A stretch of 28,265 nt of DNA from CAYYGL01 sp964471235 (GCA_964471235.1 CAYYGL010000047.1:1-28265), one strand, 5' to 3'. Shown: positions 1-9,365, numbered from the stretch's first letter. Made by a program: numbers and translations. The notes: generated from the sequence alone by a model not told the origin.

Positions 1-455
1 TCCAGGGGATTTGCCGGATCGGATATATCAACGATGCGGAGAGCACTGCCATCGGCAAGGTAGGCATAATTTCCTTCAACAAAAACCCGCCACGATGCTG
101 CCTGGGTTTCCAGGAAATTCACCTCCACCGGATTTACCGGATCGGAAACGTCCAAAATTCGCAAACCGGCAGATAAAGCCGCTACATAAGCATAGTTCCC
201 GGAAACAAAGATGTCATTAACGTTTCCGGGCAGGGCCGCTTGACCTAACACTACCGGTGCAGCCGGATTGCTGAGGTCGAGAATATCCACCGCTGCCCCG
301 TTTCCCACATATCCCAGCGTGCCTACCCCATATACGGTAGTACAAATACCATTGGGCCAGTGGCCGATGAGCGTGGTATTCTGGGATTGCTGGGCACTAA
401 GCTTTACACATCCAAATCCAATCATTACCAGCAAAAGTAGTATTTTCGTTTTCAT
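1..455 (-). CDS. Secreted LVIVD-repeat beta-propeller protein (3' part outside the window)
   Basis: The minus-strand frame is open from an ATG at 455 to the window edge (151 codons seen). The first 22 residues, MKTKILLLLVMIGFGCVKLS followed by AQ, read as a Sec signal peptide, so the product is probably exported. After it come repeats of about 45 residues with the pattern GNYAYVA...GLRILDVSDPxNPV, typical of the LVIVD family, which folds as a beta-propeller. Three copies are visible, at about residues 45-75, 85-115 and 130-151. A GGGGGTG ribosome site lies 5-6 bases before the ATG. These proteins often end in a type IX sorting domain, but the end lies outside the window. Ligand and function are unknown. 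It lies downstream of the two-component regulator on the same strand, with a 195-base gap. Confidence 0.85.
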   Translation of the reverse strand, partial: MKTKILLLLVMIGFGCVKLSAQQSQNTTLIGHWPNGICTTVYGVGTLGYVGNGAAVDILDLSNPAAPVVLGQAALPGNVNDIFVSGNYAYVAALSAGLRILDVSDPVNPVEVNFLETQAASWRVFVEGNYAYLADGSALRIVDISDPANPL

Positions 456-650
456 AATACACCCCCTACTAATTATGATTTGTTATGAATCGAATATGAA
501 TGATTTAAATTATATGGGAATGTAAATTAGATGGGGGAGATAAAAAATTCTACCACACATCTATCAAAAAATGCCACAAAACTAACATCAGGGAGGAATT
601 CGCGCCGGGGTAACCCGCTGCCACTCATGGGGATTCTCTCGAAGGAGCTA

Positions 651-3600
651 TCAACTTATCTCCTTTTCTCTTTTCAACTGCTTTTGGGTTGCGTAGGCTT
701 TCGGTGACATCCCATACACCTCCCGAAACCGGGCGGCAAAATAGGAAGGATTGTTGAATCCCACTTCATAGGCAATTTCCGAGATGTTGCCATACCCTTT
801 TTCGATGAGTTGGGCGGCATGTTTCAGGCGTACCAGGCGGATGAAACCTGAGGCGGATTGCCCGGTTAAGGCCTTTAATTTGCGGTGTAGTTGCATGGGG
901 CTCATGCCCAGTTCCCGGGTGAATTGTTCTACAGTAAAATCCGGATCATCGAGGTGTGCTTGTACAACTTCCATTGAACGTTGCAGAAAACGATTATCAG
1001 CGCTGATAATTTCCACTTCACCGGGTTCCATTATAAATTCCCGTTGAAATTGCTCCCGCAGCCGCTTCCGCTGGTCAATCAGGTTCTTTACCCGCACCAG
1101 CAATTCCTTCACATCAAAGGGCTTGATGATGTAATCATCGGCTCCGGTTTCCAGCCCTTCGATTTTACTCTCCCCGGATGCACGGGCGGTTAGCAGTATT
1201 ACCGGGATGTGTCCGGTTCGGGGATCGCTTTTCAGCTTCTGACACAGGGTAAACCCATCTATTTCCGGCATCATCACATCGCTGATGATCAGGTCCGGTA
1301 TCTCGGCAACGGCGCACTCAAACCCATCCCGCCCGCTCTGAGCTTCGATGATCCGATAGTCACATTCCAGATGCCCCCGGATGTAGCATCGCATATCGGC
1401 ATTATCTTCTACAATCAAGACCAGCGGTGCGTGATCGGAGGTGGTTTTCACAGGGTGGATTTCCCCTTCCGATGCCGGGGCATCCTCAATCTCTCCATTA
1501 AATATGCGGTCGACGGGTTCTTCATCTTCCACAATTTCCTCAGGATTGAATAGATCGTTCCCAAACGGTAAATAGAGAGAAAAAGTAGAGCCCTGCCCGG
1601 GGGTGCTGCTTACCTCAATTCTCCCATGATGCAACTCCACCAACTCCTTTACCAGCGATAGTCCAATGCCGGTGCCTTTCTGAGCATGGGAGCCGGCATT
1701 ATCCACCTGGTAAAAGCGGTCGAAAATATGAGGAAGTTTATCGGCGGGGATACCAGTACCGGTATCATTTACCACGACTTCAACAAACTCATTTGTCTTT
1801 ACAAAGGCGGCAGAGGCAGTTGGCAGAGACTTCTGATGACTCCTGCCAACTGTAACCATGATTTTTCCTCTTTCCGGGGTGTACTTGAAGGCATTGGAAA
1901 GCAAATTGGTAATGATCTTCTCCACCGCATCACGATCCACATAAGCCCATATCTCATTTGAAGAGGCTTTGAACGACAATTGAATCTGTTTACTTTCTGC
2001 CAGGGAAGCAAATGCCATCACCAGGGTGCGAAGAAACGCAGCCAGGTTCACCCGTCGCACACGGAGCGTCATCCGTCCAGCCTGAAGTTTTGATAGAGCG
2101 AGAAGCTGATTGATGAGGTGTTGGAGCCGCAGGGCATTCCGTCGCACCATGTATAAGAGTTGTTTCGATTTGCTGTTGACATCATTACTCAGAAGGGTTT
2201 CCAGGGGACCCAGAATCAGGGTCAATGGGGTACGAAATTCGTGGGAGATGTTGGCGAAGAAACGAGATTTCATCTCATCGATTTCCTGCAATTTGAGCGC
2301 TTCAAACTCTCGACGTTTCAATTGATGGCGCAGATGAAGGCGATTCATTTCAAAACGGCGAATGGAAAACAATATCAATGCAATGAGCAGGATATAGCCT
2401 GCATACGCCCAGCCGGTGCGCCACCAGGGTGGGGTAATGATGATGCGCACCAAAGCGCCCTGCTCGTTCCAGACCCCGTCGTTGTTGGAACCTTTGACCC
2501 GGAAGGTATACTCACCGGGCGGGACGTTCGTGTAGTGGGCTACATGACGGTTGTCGCAGTAAACCCAATCCGGGTCAAGCCCTTCCAATTGATACGCATA
2601 TTGATTTTTGTGGGGCTGAACGTAATTCAGGGCAGCAAATTCAAATGTGAATGTATTCTGATCGTAGGTGAGGTAAATGGTTTTTTTAAAGGTAATATTG
2701 GTATCCAGTGGAACCGGATGACCGAATATTGAAAATTTAGTGATTTGAACCGGGGGAACATAGGGATTGAGTTTTATTTGATCCGGATAAAAAGTCGTGA
2801 GCCCATCATACCCCGCCAGGTAGATTTCCCCACTGGAACTTCGCCATGTAGCCGACGGTACGGTCGGTAATAGTGCCACTCCCAGGCCATCGGTAAAATC
2901 GAAGATTCGAAATTGTTTACCCGTTTCGTCAAGACCCTGTTCATTGAATTTGATCAATCCATTGGTGGTAAGCACCCACAGCGTACCCCGACTATCCTCC
3001 TGGATGTGGGTCACCAGAGCAAAGGGGTATCCGTTTTGTTTCGAGTAATGGTGAAAAGTACCTTTTTCGATATCCAGTTTATCCAATCCGGCCGGTGTGC
3101 CTATCCATAAATTGCCATGGGAATCCGCATGAAGCGCCATAACCAGATCGTGGATAAGGCTGGCAGTATCCTGCGGATCATGCTGATATCTTCGGAATTT
3201 TCTTTCAATGCTCCGAATGACTGGATGCCCGTTGCGGGTGGTGTAGAGTGTGTCCTCTATAAGTTGGTTTATTCCCCCTCCCAGGGTGGATACCCACAGA
3301 GAGCCGTTGCGATCCTCACACATACTGTGGGTCAAGTTGCTGCTGATGCTGGTGGAATCGGCAGGATCGTAAGAGAAGCGGGTAAAGGTATTGGTCGCCG
3401 GATCAAATCGATTTAAACCACCGGATTGAGTGGTAATCCAGATGGTGCCATCGCTACGAGGAAAAATGCCAATGATGCGATCATCGCTCAGGCTATTGGG
3501 ATCATTGGGGTTGTGGCGATAAAAAGTAATCTGGTGGGTTTTGGGATCAAATCTACGGATACCATCTCCCCAGGTGCCCAACCAGAAAATGCCGGCGGCA

Positions 3601-4955
3601 TCCCGACATATAGCAGGTGTGGGGATCCGTAATTTGGAACTGTGCTGGTAAAACAATGAGCCCACATCGATTACTTTTCTTCGCTTCCGATCGTACTTCG
3701 CTAACCCATATCCAATAAAACTTACCCACAAATCACCGTTTTCATCTTCAATGGCAGCGTTCAAGTTGTTTCTTTCTAAACCTTCCGGCAATTCCGATTT
3801 GGTGAGAAGATGAGTAAATTTTTGATTGTAGGGAGAATATTGGTTGACACCACCTTCCTGTGTAGCAATCCAGATATTTCCGGCTCGATCTTCAATGATT
3901 TTGTTCACAAAGTCATCACTGAGCGATTGCGGATCCGCTGCTTTTGCCCGGTAGTTATAAAAGGTGCTCCCATCCCTACTCAATATGCTGATTCCCCGGC
4001 TGGCAGTGCCAATCCACATTCTACCCTGGCTATCTTCAAGAATGGTGGTGACAAAATTACTACTAAGGCTGTTGGGGTTATCCGGGTCGTGCAGATAATG
4101 TTTAAATACCGGGCGTTTTTTCAATGCTTCAGGTGTCGATGCTCCGGTATCCGAAGCGTGGATATGCTCCCAACCGATGAGCTGATTCAGCCCACCTCCG
4201 GAGGTACCCACCCAGAGTCTTCCCTCCCGGTCTATATAAAGACTTTCAATGGCATTATGGCGTAAACTGGATGGATTTTGAGGATGATGACGATAATGAC
4301 TAAATGTTGCCTGCTCCCGACCCGGAGAAAAAGAATTGGTATCTGTGTTTGTTAGAACCAATTTGTCCAGCCCCCCCAACGTTCCAATCCATAACCCACC
4401 ATCTCGATCCACTGCCAGGGCACGAACAATGAGGTGGCTTAAACTGTTCGAATCTTCCGGGTCATGAGTAAAGTGTGTAAATTTCTCGGTTTGGGGGTCA
4501 AAACGAAACAACCCCTGTCCCAGTGTACCCATCCATAAAGTCCCGCTGCTGTCCTGAACCAGGCCCCAGATGTCAAGCGCTTTCATGGACCCGGGTTTGT
4601 AGTGTCGAAATTGATTGAGAACCGGATCGAATCGATTCAGTCCCCCGTTTGTACCGATCCAGATATACCCCTCTTTATCCTGAAGGAGTGCTGTAATAAG
4701 ATTATTGGAAAGTGAATTGGAATCGTCCGGAATGTTTTGGAAATGAATGAATTCCTTGCCATCATATCGATCCAGTCTCATTTGGCTCGCAAACCAGATA
4801 TACCCATCCTGATCCTCTAAAATATCAAAAACGGCCATGTGCGTTAATCCCTCTCTGGGGGTGAGGTGAGAGAAATGGATCATCGGCATCTGCCCGCGTG
4901 CTAAAGAGACGATTAGAAAAATGGCTCCAACAACATATATGCGTTTTAAATCCAT
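651..4955 (-). CDS. Hybrid two-component system regulator (Reg_prop sensor, histidine kinase, receiver, AraC-type HTH in one protein)
   Basis: A 1434-residue one-protein two-component system. An N-terminal signal or anchor (residues 1-21) is followed by about 14 copies of the two-component regulator propeller motif (forms such as GxLWIGTxGGGLNRFD) to about residue 740. A Y_Y_Y domain follows (about 770-835), then a membrane helix (about 846-866). The kinase core has its phospho-acceptor His905 in SHEFRTPLTLILGP, an N box (NLLSNAFKYTP) and G boxes (DTGTGIP, GTGIGLSL). A receiver domain (about 1175-1295) has Asp1226 in DVMMPEIDG. A C-terminal AraC-type HTH spans about 1325-1430. All key residues are present. 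In Bacteroidota such proteins sense a ligand outside the cytoplasm and switch on nearby transport or glycan genes; the ligand here is unknown. AAGGGG lies about 8 bases before the ATG. One oddity is that the first propeller blade has WFASQMRLDRYD where the other copies have a GGL-type turn. Confidence 0.97.
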   Translation of the reverse strand: MDLKRIYVVGAIFLIVSLARGQMPMIHFSHLTPREGLTHMAVFDILEDQDGYIWFASQMRLDRYDGKEFIHFQNIPDDSNSLSNNLITALLQDKEGYIWIGTNGGLNRFDPVLNQFRHYKPGSMKALDIWGLVQDSSGTLWMGTLGQGLFRFDPQTEKFTHFTHDPEDSNSLSHLIVRALAVDRDGGLWIGTLGGLDKLVLTNTDTNSFSPGREQATFSHYRHHPQNPSSLRHNAIESLYIDREGRLWVGTSGGGLNQLIGWEHIHASDTGASTPEALKKRPVFKHYLHDPDNPNSLSSNFVTTILEDSQGRMWIGTASRGISILSRDGSTFYNYRAKAADPQSLSDDFVNKIIEDRAGNIWIATQEGGVNQYSPYNQKFTHLLTKSELPEGLERNNLNAAIEDENGDLWVSFIGYGLAKYDRKRRKVIDVGSLFYQHSSKLRIPTPAICRDAAGIFWLGTWGDGIRRFDPKTHQITFYRHNPNDPNSLSDDRIIGIFPRSDGTIWITTQSGGLNRFDPATNTFTRFSYDPADSTSISSNLTHSMCEDRNGSLWVSTLGGGINQLIEDTLYTTRNGHPVIRSIERKFRRYQHDPQDTASLIHDLVMALHADSHGNLWIGTPAGLDKLDIEKGTFHHYSKQNGYPFALVTHIQEDSRGTLWVLTTNGLIKFNEQGLDETGKQFRIFDFTDGLGVALLPTVPSATWRSSSGEIYLAGYDGLTTFYPDQIKLNPYVPPVQITKFSIFGHPVPLDTNITFKKTIYLTYDQNTFTFEFAALNYVQPHKNQYAYQLEGLDPDWVYCDNRHVAHYTNVPPGEYTFRVKGSNNDGVWNEQGALVRIIITPPWWRTGWAYAGYILLIALILFSIRRFEMNRLHLRHQLKRREFEALKLQEIDEMKSRFFANISHEFRTPLTLILGPLETLLSNDVNSKSKQLLYMVRRNALRLQHLINQLLALSKLQAGRMTLRVRRVNLAAFLRTLVMAFASLAESKQIQLSFKASSNEIWAYVDRDAVEKIITNLLSNAFKYTPERGKIMVTVGRSHQKSLPTASAAFVKTNEFVEVVVNDTGTGIPADKLPHIFDRFYQVDNAGSHAQKGTGIGLSLVKELVELHHGRIEVSSTPGQGSTFSLYLPFGNDLFNPEEIVEDEEPVDRIFNGEIEDAPASEGEIHPVKTTSDHAPLVLIVEDNADMRCYIRGHLECDYRIIEAQSGRDGFECAVAEIPDLIISDVMMPEIDGFTLCQKLKSDPRTGHIPVILLTARASGESKIEGLETGADDYIIKPFDVKELLVRVKNLIDQRKRLREQFQREFIMEPGEVEIISADNRFLQRSMEVVQAHLDDPDFTVEQFTRELGMSPMQLHRKLKALTGQSASGFIRLVRLKHAAQLIEKGYGNISEIAYEVGFNNPSYFAARFREVYGMSPKAYATQKQLKREKEIS

Positions 4956-5036
4956 TGTTATTTCCCCTTAAGGTTTTTTCCTTTCCCTAAGTAACAGTGA
5001 AAAAAACTTGTTAAAAACTTAAACTGTCGTTTTTCT

Positions 5037-5100
5037 GAACTCATCCCCCGGCCCCTTCTCTTTCTTAGAGAAGGGGGGCTTTAAACTCCCCTTCAACTCA
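5037..5100. repeat. Palindromic intergenic repeat, GAACTCATCC type, shorter copy
   Basis: It begins GAACTCATCCCCCGGCCCC and contains a perfect 10-bp stem, CCCCTTCTCT with AGAGAAGGGG (5052-5061 and 5067-5076), closing a 5-base loop. A longer relative lies at 21442-21530. No U-tract follows the stem, so a terminator role is not supported. Confidence 0.7.
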
Positions 5101-5158
5101 CCTGACTAACAGGAATAAGCTTGTTCGAATTTGTTATCTGATAGGCTCGTTACGTTAG

Positions 5159-5397
5159 TTCTACTTTAAGACTTTAACCATGGACATGCTCCCACTACGT
5201 GGTTTTGGAAACTGGAAAGTTGCTTTTTCCTATTCACATATCACCGCTAACGCGGTTTGAGGGGGTTTTTGGGCAAATTTTCTCATCCTAACCCCGGCAG
5301 GGGTGTCATGGTAATAGCAAATCTATCTTGATTAAGTCGCGGCAAACCTCGTGAGAGGTGGCATGTTTCAATAATTCCTTAAAGTCTTAAAGTAGAA
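5159..5397. mobile_element. MITE-like non-coding element, copy 1 (239 bp, 19-bp terminal inverted repeats, TTAG target duplication)
   Basis: The ends are a perfect 19-bp inverted repeat: TTCTACTTTAAGACTTTAA at 5159-5177 and its complement at 5379-5397. TTAG flanks it directly on both sides (5155-5158 and 5398-5401). TTAG is not palindromic, so this is a true direct repeat, as expected for a target-site duplication. The interior has no open frame of note. It carries two similar hairpin units, ACCCCGGCAGGGGTGTCATG (5291-5310) and a unit at 5345-5365 with CCTCGTGAGAGG then TGGCATG, plus a small stem around ACCGCTAACGCGGT. A second copy with the same ends lies at 19243-19404. No transposase is present, so movement would need one supplied from elsewhere. 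Confidence 0.75.
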
Positions 5398-5974
5398 TTA
5401 GTAAGTTATCAAAAACCCATCTCCTGGTTAAGCACCTATCCAACACTCCGGTGGCGAAACTTGAATTAGATCAAACGTTTTTATTCTTCCCAACAGAGGA
5501 GAGAAAACAACCGGACATTATCTCTGGTCATGCTCATCTCATGATATATGCGGTATGAAAACGGATTTGTCAAATAAGGGTGGGTATCAGGTCAACCGGT
5601 AGTTGCGAGCGAAAAATTACCACGAATGGAGAAAACGAATGGAGAATGTCGGCACTATTTTCGTGTCCAAAAACGAAATTGGGGAGTTACCATCGCCTGT
5701 TGATAAGATTCCACCCCATTGGGAACGGTTTTTTTGCTATGAACTATCTTTTTTCAACAAGATTTGTTAATATTAACAGAGGCTCATATTTTTTAAATTC
5801 TCTCAGATTTTAACGTCCGGTATTCAGAAAATCAAGGGTAGGTTCAGGAAAGTTGTTATCATCCGGTTTGAAAAGAAGTTTAAAAACTTCCTGATAGGAC
5901 TTTACTCAAGCCACGGTTGCAAATGAACGGGTGATTTTGCATTTTTCCGGATGCGATAGAAGATGGAGGAATGT

Positions 5975-6439
5975 ATGTCTAAAAGGAGTGCTGGATTGCT
6001 CCCCTATCGTCGGCGGGGAAAGAGGGTGGAAGTCTTGCTGGTGCATCCCGGAGGTCCGTTCTGGGCAAAAAAGGATACCAACGCCTGGTCATTCCCAAAA
6101 GGGGAATATACCGAATCGGAACCACCCCAGGAGGCAGCTAAACGAGAGTTCCGGGAAGAAACCGGGTGGGAACCGCAGGGGGAGTTTTATCCCCTGGGAG
6201 AGGTGAAGCAAAAGGGAGGAAAATGGGTTGTTGCCTGGGCCTTCGAGGGGGAGTTTGATCCAGCCACTTTCATTAGCAACACTTTTAAACTGGAATGGCC
6301 TCCACGGTCGGGACAATTGCAAGAATTCCCGGAAGTGGATAGGGCAGAATGGTTTCCCCTGGAAGTCGCCCGGGAAAAAATTCATAAAGGACTTGTTCCG
6401 TTTCTGGATGAGCTGGAGCAGTTGCTGGATAAGAAGTAA
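5975..6439 (+). CDS. NUDIX family hydrolase (COG4119-like)
   Basis: A 154-residue protein with a complete Nudix box at about residues 50-72: G, five residues, E, seven residues, then REFREETGW, exactly matching the GX5EX7REUXEEXGU signature that binds the catalytic divalent metals. The N-terminus (MSKRSAGLLPYRRRGKRVEV, then LLVHPGGPFWAKKD) resembles the COG4119 group of predicted NTP pyrophosphohydrolases; the true substrate is not evident. The start at 5975 is preferred over an in-frame ATG at 5963 because GGAGGA (5965-5970) lies 4 bases before 5975 and would fall inside the longer version. It appears to be a single-gene unit; the next gene on the same strand starts about 490 bases downstream. 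Confidence 0.93.
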   Translation: MSKRSAGLLPYRRRGKRVEVLLVHPGGPFWAKKDTNAWSFPKGEYTESEPPQEAAKREFREETGWEPQGEFYPLGEVKQKGGKWVVAWAFEGEFDPATFISNTFKLEWPPRSGQLQEFPEVDRAEWFPLEVAREKIHKGLVPFLDELEQLLDKK

Positions 6440-6930
6440 GCACTGGCAACCTTTGGCTGCGGGCCCGGTTGGATGAAAAATTGAGGCACGATGTAAAGTT
6501 GCTCTCCGAAGCATTGCTGGCGCGGCTGTTTACCGGCGGTCTCGCCGTCGGGCATTTATCATCGGTCAGCAGCATTGTGACCTGGGGAACGAATTTTTCC
6601 GCAACATGCTCGATAAGGGAATGAATTGTAGCTGGGGTTGCTGAAAAAAACACGGCTAATCTGGCCGCTGCCCAGGAGAATAGGCTGGATTCAATCTGCC
6701 ACAATCTAAGTGGTTTCAAGCCAATCGTCATTCTTTAAAGACAGGCATATTGCTTCTCCCTTTTTTTCTTCCCTGAAATCGCTTACATTGGTGATGGATA
6801 CATTACAATAACTCGATAAAAACATCGCCCGGGATATTCCGGAGGAGAATCGATTGATCTCCCCCTGCGGTAATGTTGTCGAAAGACTCCCGGCGAGTTG
6901 CATCTGTATAAATTCAATAAGGAGAAAATG
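6440..6930. other. Spacer of about 490 bases, possible gene remnant
   Basis: No supported gene. A minus-strand frame (6285-6731, 148 codons) overlaps the end of the NUDIX gene, matches no family I recognise and lacks a clear ribosome site. The other strand is also partly open over 6440-6610. This could be a decayed gene or chance. No terminator hairpin was found after the NUDIX gene. Confidence 0.4.
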
Positions 6931-8043
6931 ATGTTTCGAAACACCATCCGAATTGGGAGGGCATTTGGCATTCCCATTGGGCTGGATTATTCCTGGTTCT
7001 TTATCTTCGCCCTGTTAACCTGGATGCTGGCAGGCAGTTATTTTCCCGGGGAATTCAAAGGATGGTCGGTAGCTCTCTACTGGCTGATGGGTGCGGTGAC
7101 CTCACTTATGCTGTTTGTCAGTGTGTTGCTTCATGAATTGGGGCATTCCATTATTGCGTTGCGTTTTCAATTACCGGTTCGCAGCATCACCCTGTTTATT
7201 TTTGGCGGGGTGGCGCAAATTACTACCGAGCCGAAAAGCGCCTGGTCGGAGTTCTGGATTGCAATTGCCGGACCGTTAGTGAGTTTTGCCCTGGGCGGTA
7301 TTTTTTGGCTTTCCAAACCGCTGGTAAGCAGTTTTGAGCCGTTGCTGGCGCTGGTAGAGTACCTGAGCTATATCAATTTTGTATTGGCGGTATTCAACCT
7401 GGTGCCCGGTTTCCCATTGGATGGCGGCAGGGTTTTTCGAGCCATTGTATGGGGTGTCACGCATGATTTTCGGAAATCCACCCGGGTAGCTGCCACGGTG
7501 GGGCGCTTTTTTGCCTTTGCCTTCATCTTCATGGGAGTGATGCAAATTTTTTCCGGCAACGTCGGAGGCGGATTGTGGATTATTTTTATCGGTTGGTTTC
7601 TGGATAGTGCGGCAATCGCCCAGGTGCAGCAGCAGGAACTGCGCAGCATCCTGAGCGTGCATACCGTCGCGGAGGTCATGAACCCCCATTATGCGGTCAT
7701 CCCAAAGGATATGACCCTGGATGAGGTGGTCACGCACCATGTTCTGGGTTTGGGGAGACGAAGTGTGATTGTGCTTGATGGCGAACAGGTAGTGGGTATG
7801 CTGACCCTGCACCGACTGCAAAAAATCCCCCGGGAAGAAATGCCCCGGATTCCGGTGGAATCAGTAATGATTCCCACTTCGGAATTCAAAACCGTTTCAC
7901 CGGATTCCGACTTATGGAGTGCCCTGGAAGAAATGGACAGCGACGGGGTGAATCAATTACCGGTGATGCAGCAGGGTCAACTGGTGGGAATTATCAGCCG
8001 GGAAGATTTGATAACCTTCCTGAAACGGCTGCATCAGCGCTAA
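6931..8043 (+). CDS. Site-2-protease family (M50) intramembrane metalloprotease with two CBS domains
   Basis: A 370-residue polytopic membrane protein. The zinc-binding HELGH motif is at residues 68-72 (His68, Glu69, His72). The third ligand motif, GFPLDGGR, is at about 160-167 with Asp164. Hydrophobic segments surround both motifs. The C-terminal 130 residues form a CBS pair (about 243-300 and 305-370), with VAEVMNPHYAVIPKDMTLDE opening the first. CBS modules usually bind adenine nucleotides, so activity may follow energy state. No PDZ domain is present, unlike RseP; the layout matches the SpoIVFB-like CBS branch. The AAGGAG site (6919-6924) suits the second of two adjacent ATGs (6931; 6928 also possible). 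It is followed after 138 bases by the exporter gene. Its substrate is unknown. Confidence 0.93.
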   Translation: MFRNTIRIGRAFGIPIGLDYSWFFIFALLTWMLAGSYFPGEFKGWSVALYWLMGAVTSLMLFVSVLLHELGHSIIALRFQLPVRSITLFIFGGVAQITTEPKSAWSEFWIAIAGPLVSFALGGIFWLSKPLVSSFEPLLALVEYLSYINFVLAVFNLVPGFPLDGGRVFRAIVWGVTHDFRKSTRVAATVGRFFAFAFIFMGVMQIFSGNVGGGLWIIFIGWFLDSAAIAQVQQQELRSILSVHTVAEVMNPHYAVIPKDMTLDEVVTHHVLGLGRRSVIVLDGEQVVGMLTLHRLQKIPREEMPRIPVESVMIPTSEFKTVSPDSDLWSALEEMDSDGVNQLPVMQQGQLVGIISREDLITFLKRLHQR

Positions 8044-8181
8044 TTCATTTATACTCTAATTTTGGTTTTTCCCATGGAATTGTTCACAAGGAAGCGCCTC
8101 GGGGTGGCAAGTTTATTGTAAACACCCTAAAAGTTCATTTCAATTGCTCCATTCAGTGGAGATATCCGATAAGGAATTTAA

Positions 8182-8967
8182 TTGATTACAACACTGCTCC
8201 TGTTTATCGTTGGAAATATTGTGGGGATAATTGGCGCCCTGCTGGGCATTGGGGGAGGGGTATTGCTGGTTCCTTTCCTGGTACTGGGAATGCATGTTCC
8301 CATCCATCAGGCGGTAGCGGTGAGCCTGGTGAGCATTCTGGCGACTTCCAGCCAGGTGGCTTCTCATGGTATCCGCCAGGGATTAACCAACATCCGGCTG
8401 GCATTTTTATTCAATCTTTCCACCTTAAGTGGAGCTGTGTTGAGCAGTTCCCTGGCAACCCGAATTTCCGCTCCCACTCTGGAAACCGTTTTCGGCTTAA
8501 TTTTGTTTGGTGTGGCATTGTTGATGATAAAACGACCGAACCCCCTGGATGTTTCGGAAGCGAAAAATCCAACCGGTTACTGGGGCGGAGAGACAATCCG
8601 GTACCAACCGCAAAAGATAGTAGCGGCTTTTTTTACGGTGTTTTTTTCCGGTGCGCTTTCCGGAATGGTGGGCACCAGCGGGGGTATTTTTAATGTGCCA
8701 ATCATGAACATCCTTTGTCGGGTACCTCTGCGGGCGGCAGCGGAAACCAGCAGTTTAATGGTGGGGATTACCGCTGTGGGCGGAGCAGTGGTATATTACC
8801 TGAACGGCTTTGTGCAGCCACTGCTGGTCGCACCCATTGTTGCCGGTGTGTTGCTGGGAACCACCCTGGGAAACCGGCTCTTCTCCCACCTGAAATCCGC
8901 CTGGCTGGTACGAATTTTTGTGGGGATATTAATCTTAACCGCCTTGAAAATGTTATTCTGGAGATAA
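8182..8967 (+). CDS. TauE/SafE-family sulfite/organosulfonate exporter-like membrane protein, TTG start
   Basis: A 261-residue protein with two halves of about four hydrophobic segments each. Each half opens with the family's glycine-rich signature: GIIGALLGIGGGVLLVPFL (about 13-31) and SGMVGTSGGIFNVP (about 158-171). Members move sulfite, sulfoacetate or similar small anions across the inner membrane; the substrate cannot be read from sequence. Translation starts at TTG, since no ATG or GTG fits and AAGGA (8171-8175) lies 6 bases before it. A DUF1634 gene follows 42 bases later, a pairing common in this family, so the two are probably one operon. Confidence 0.92.
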   Translation: MITTLLLFIVGNIVGIIGALLGIGGGVLLVPFLVLGMHVPIHQAVAVSLVSILATSSQVASHGIRQGLTNIRLAFLFNLSTLSGAVLSSSLATRISAPTLETVFGLILFGVALLMIKRPNPLDVSEAKNPTGYWGGETIRYQPQKIVAAFFTVFFSGALSGMVGTSGGIFNVPIMNILCRVPLRAAAETSSLMVGITAVGGAVVYYLNGFVQPLLVAPIVAGVLLGTTLGNRLFSHLKSAWLVRIFVGILILTALKMLFWR

Positions 8968-9009
8968 CACAGGGCGTGGTCAGAATGTTCATGTAAGAGG
9001 ATGTTTGAT

Positions 9010-9357
9010 ATGAAAAATAAAGGAATTCAATCCCGGTTTTTAGTAGCCGACTTGATTCGTCGGGGCGGGTGGAGCGGCATCTTGTTGCTGGTCGTTGGTG
9101 CCCTTGTCTATCATTTCAACCCAACGCCGGTGCAAACAACGTTTCCGGGAATGGTTTCCATTCTCCGGTCTCTTCTGGGATTCCAGGCAAATGGGTTTCT
9201 CCATGCCGGCATTTTGTTGCTGATGGTGACCCCCTTGCTAAGCCTGACTTTGGTCGGCATTTTTGCCCTCTATCAAAAGGATTGGCGGATGAGCATTATC
9301 TCCGCATCTCTTCTGATCATTCTCTTCATTACGATTGCCGTTCATGTATCCGTATGA
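9010..9357 (+). CDS. DUF1634 family membrane protein
   Basis: A 115-residue protein with three hydrophobic segments (about 22-40, 62-84 and 92-112), matching the usual size and layout of DUF1634. Family members are typically encoded next to TauE/SafE transporters and are thought to be accessory subunits. The ATG at 9010 is preferred over that at 9001 because AGAGG (8996-9000) directly abuts the earlier ATG but sits 9 bases before the later one. The conserved opening (VADLIRRGGWSGILLLVVGA) is intact. It is the last gene of the plus-strand run. Confidence 0.88.
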   Translation: MKNKGIQSRFLVADLIRRGGWSGILLLVVGALVYHFNPTPVQTTFPGMVSILRSLLGFQANGFLHAGILLLMVTPLLSLTLVGIFALYQKDWRMSIISASLLIILFITIAVHVSV

Positions 9358-9365
9358 CCCTTGTA

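Larger units (their letters stand above)
4956..5974. other. Gene-free spacer of about 1 kb between divergent genes
   Basis: It separates the divergent regulator (-) and NUDIX gene (+), so it must hold both promoters, but no convincing -35/-10 pair was identified. It contains a palindromic repeat (5037-5100), a MITE-like element (5159-5397) and a small palindrome, GAAGTTTAAAAACTTC, at 5875-5890. The 77-codon frame at 5580-5813 has no recognisable family and no ribosome site, and is not called as a gene. Confidence 0.6.

Noticed and set aside
456..650. Bacteroidota-type promoter TAGTTTTG and a possible TGGCAT sigma-54 site upstream of the LVIVD gene
   Set aside because: No TTG box at the right distance for the first, and no GC 10 bases after GG for the second.
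5580..5813. Plus-strand frame of 77 codons in the 1-kb spacer
   Set aside because: No ribosome site, no family resemblance, and AT-rich end composition typical of spacer.
6285..6731. Minus-strand frame of 148 codons after the NUDIX gene
   Set aside because: It overlaps the NUDIX 3' end, has no recognisable domain and no ribosome site. It could be a remnant, but the evidence is too weak to call.
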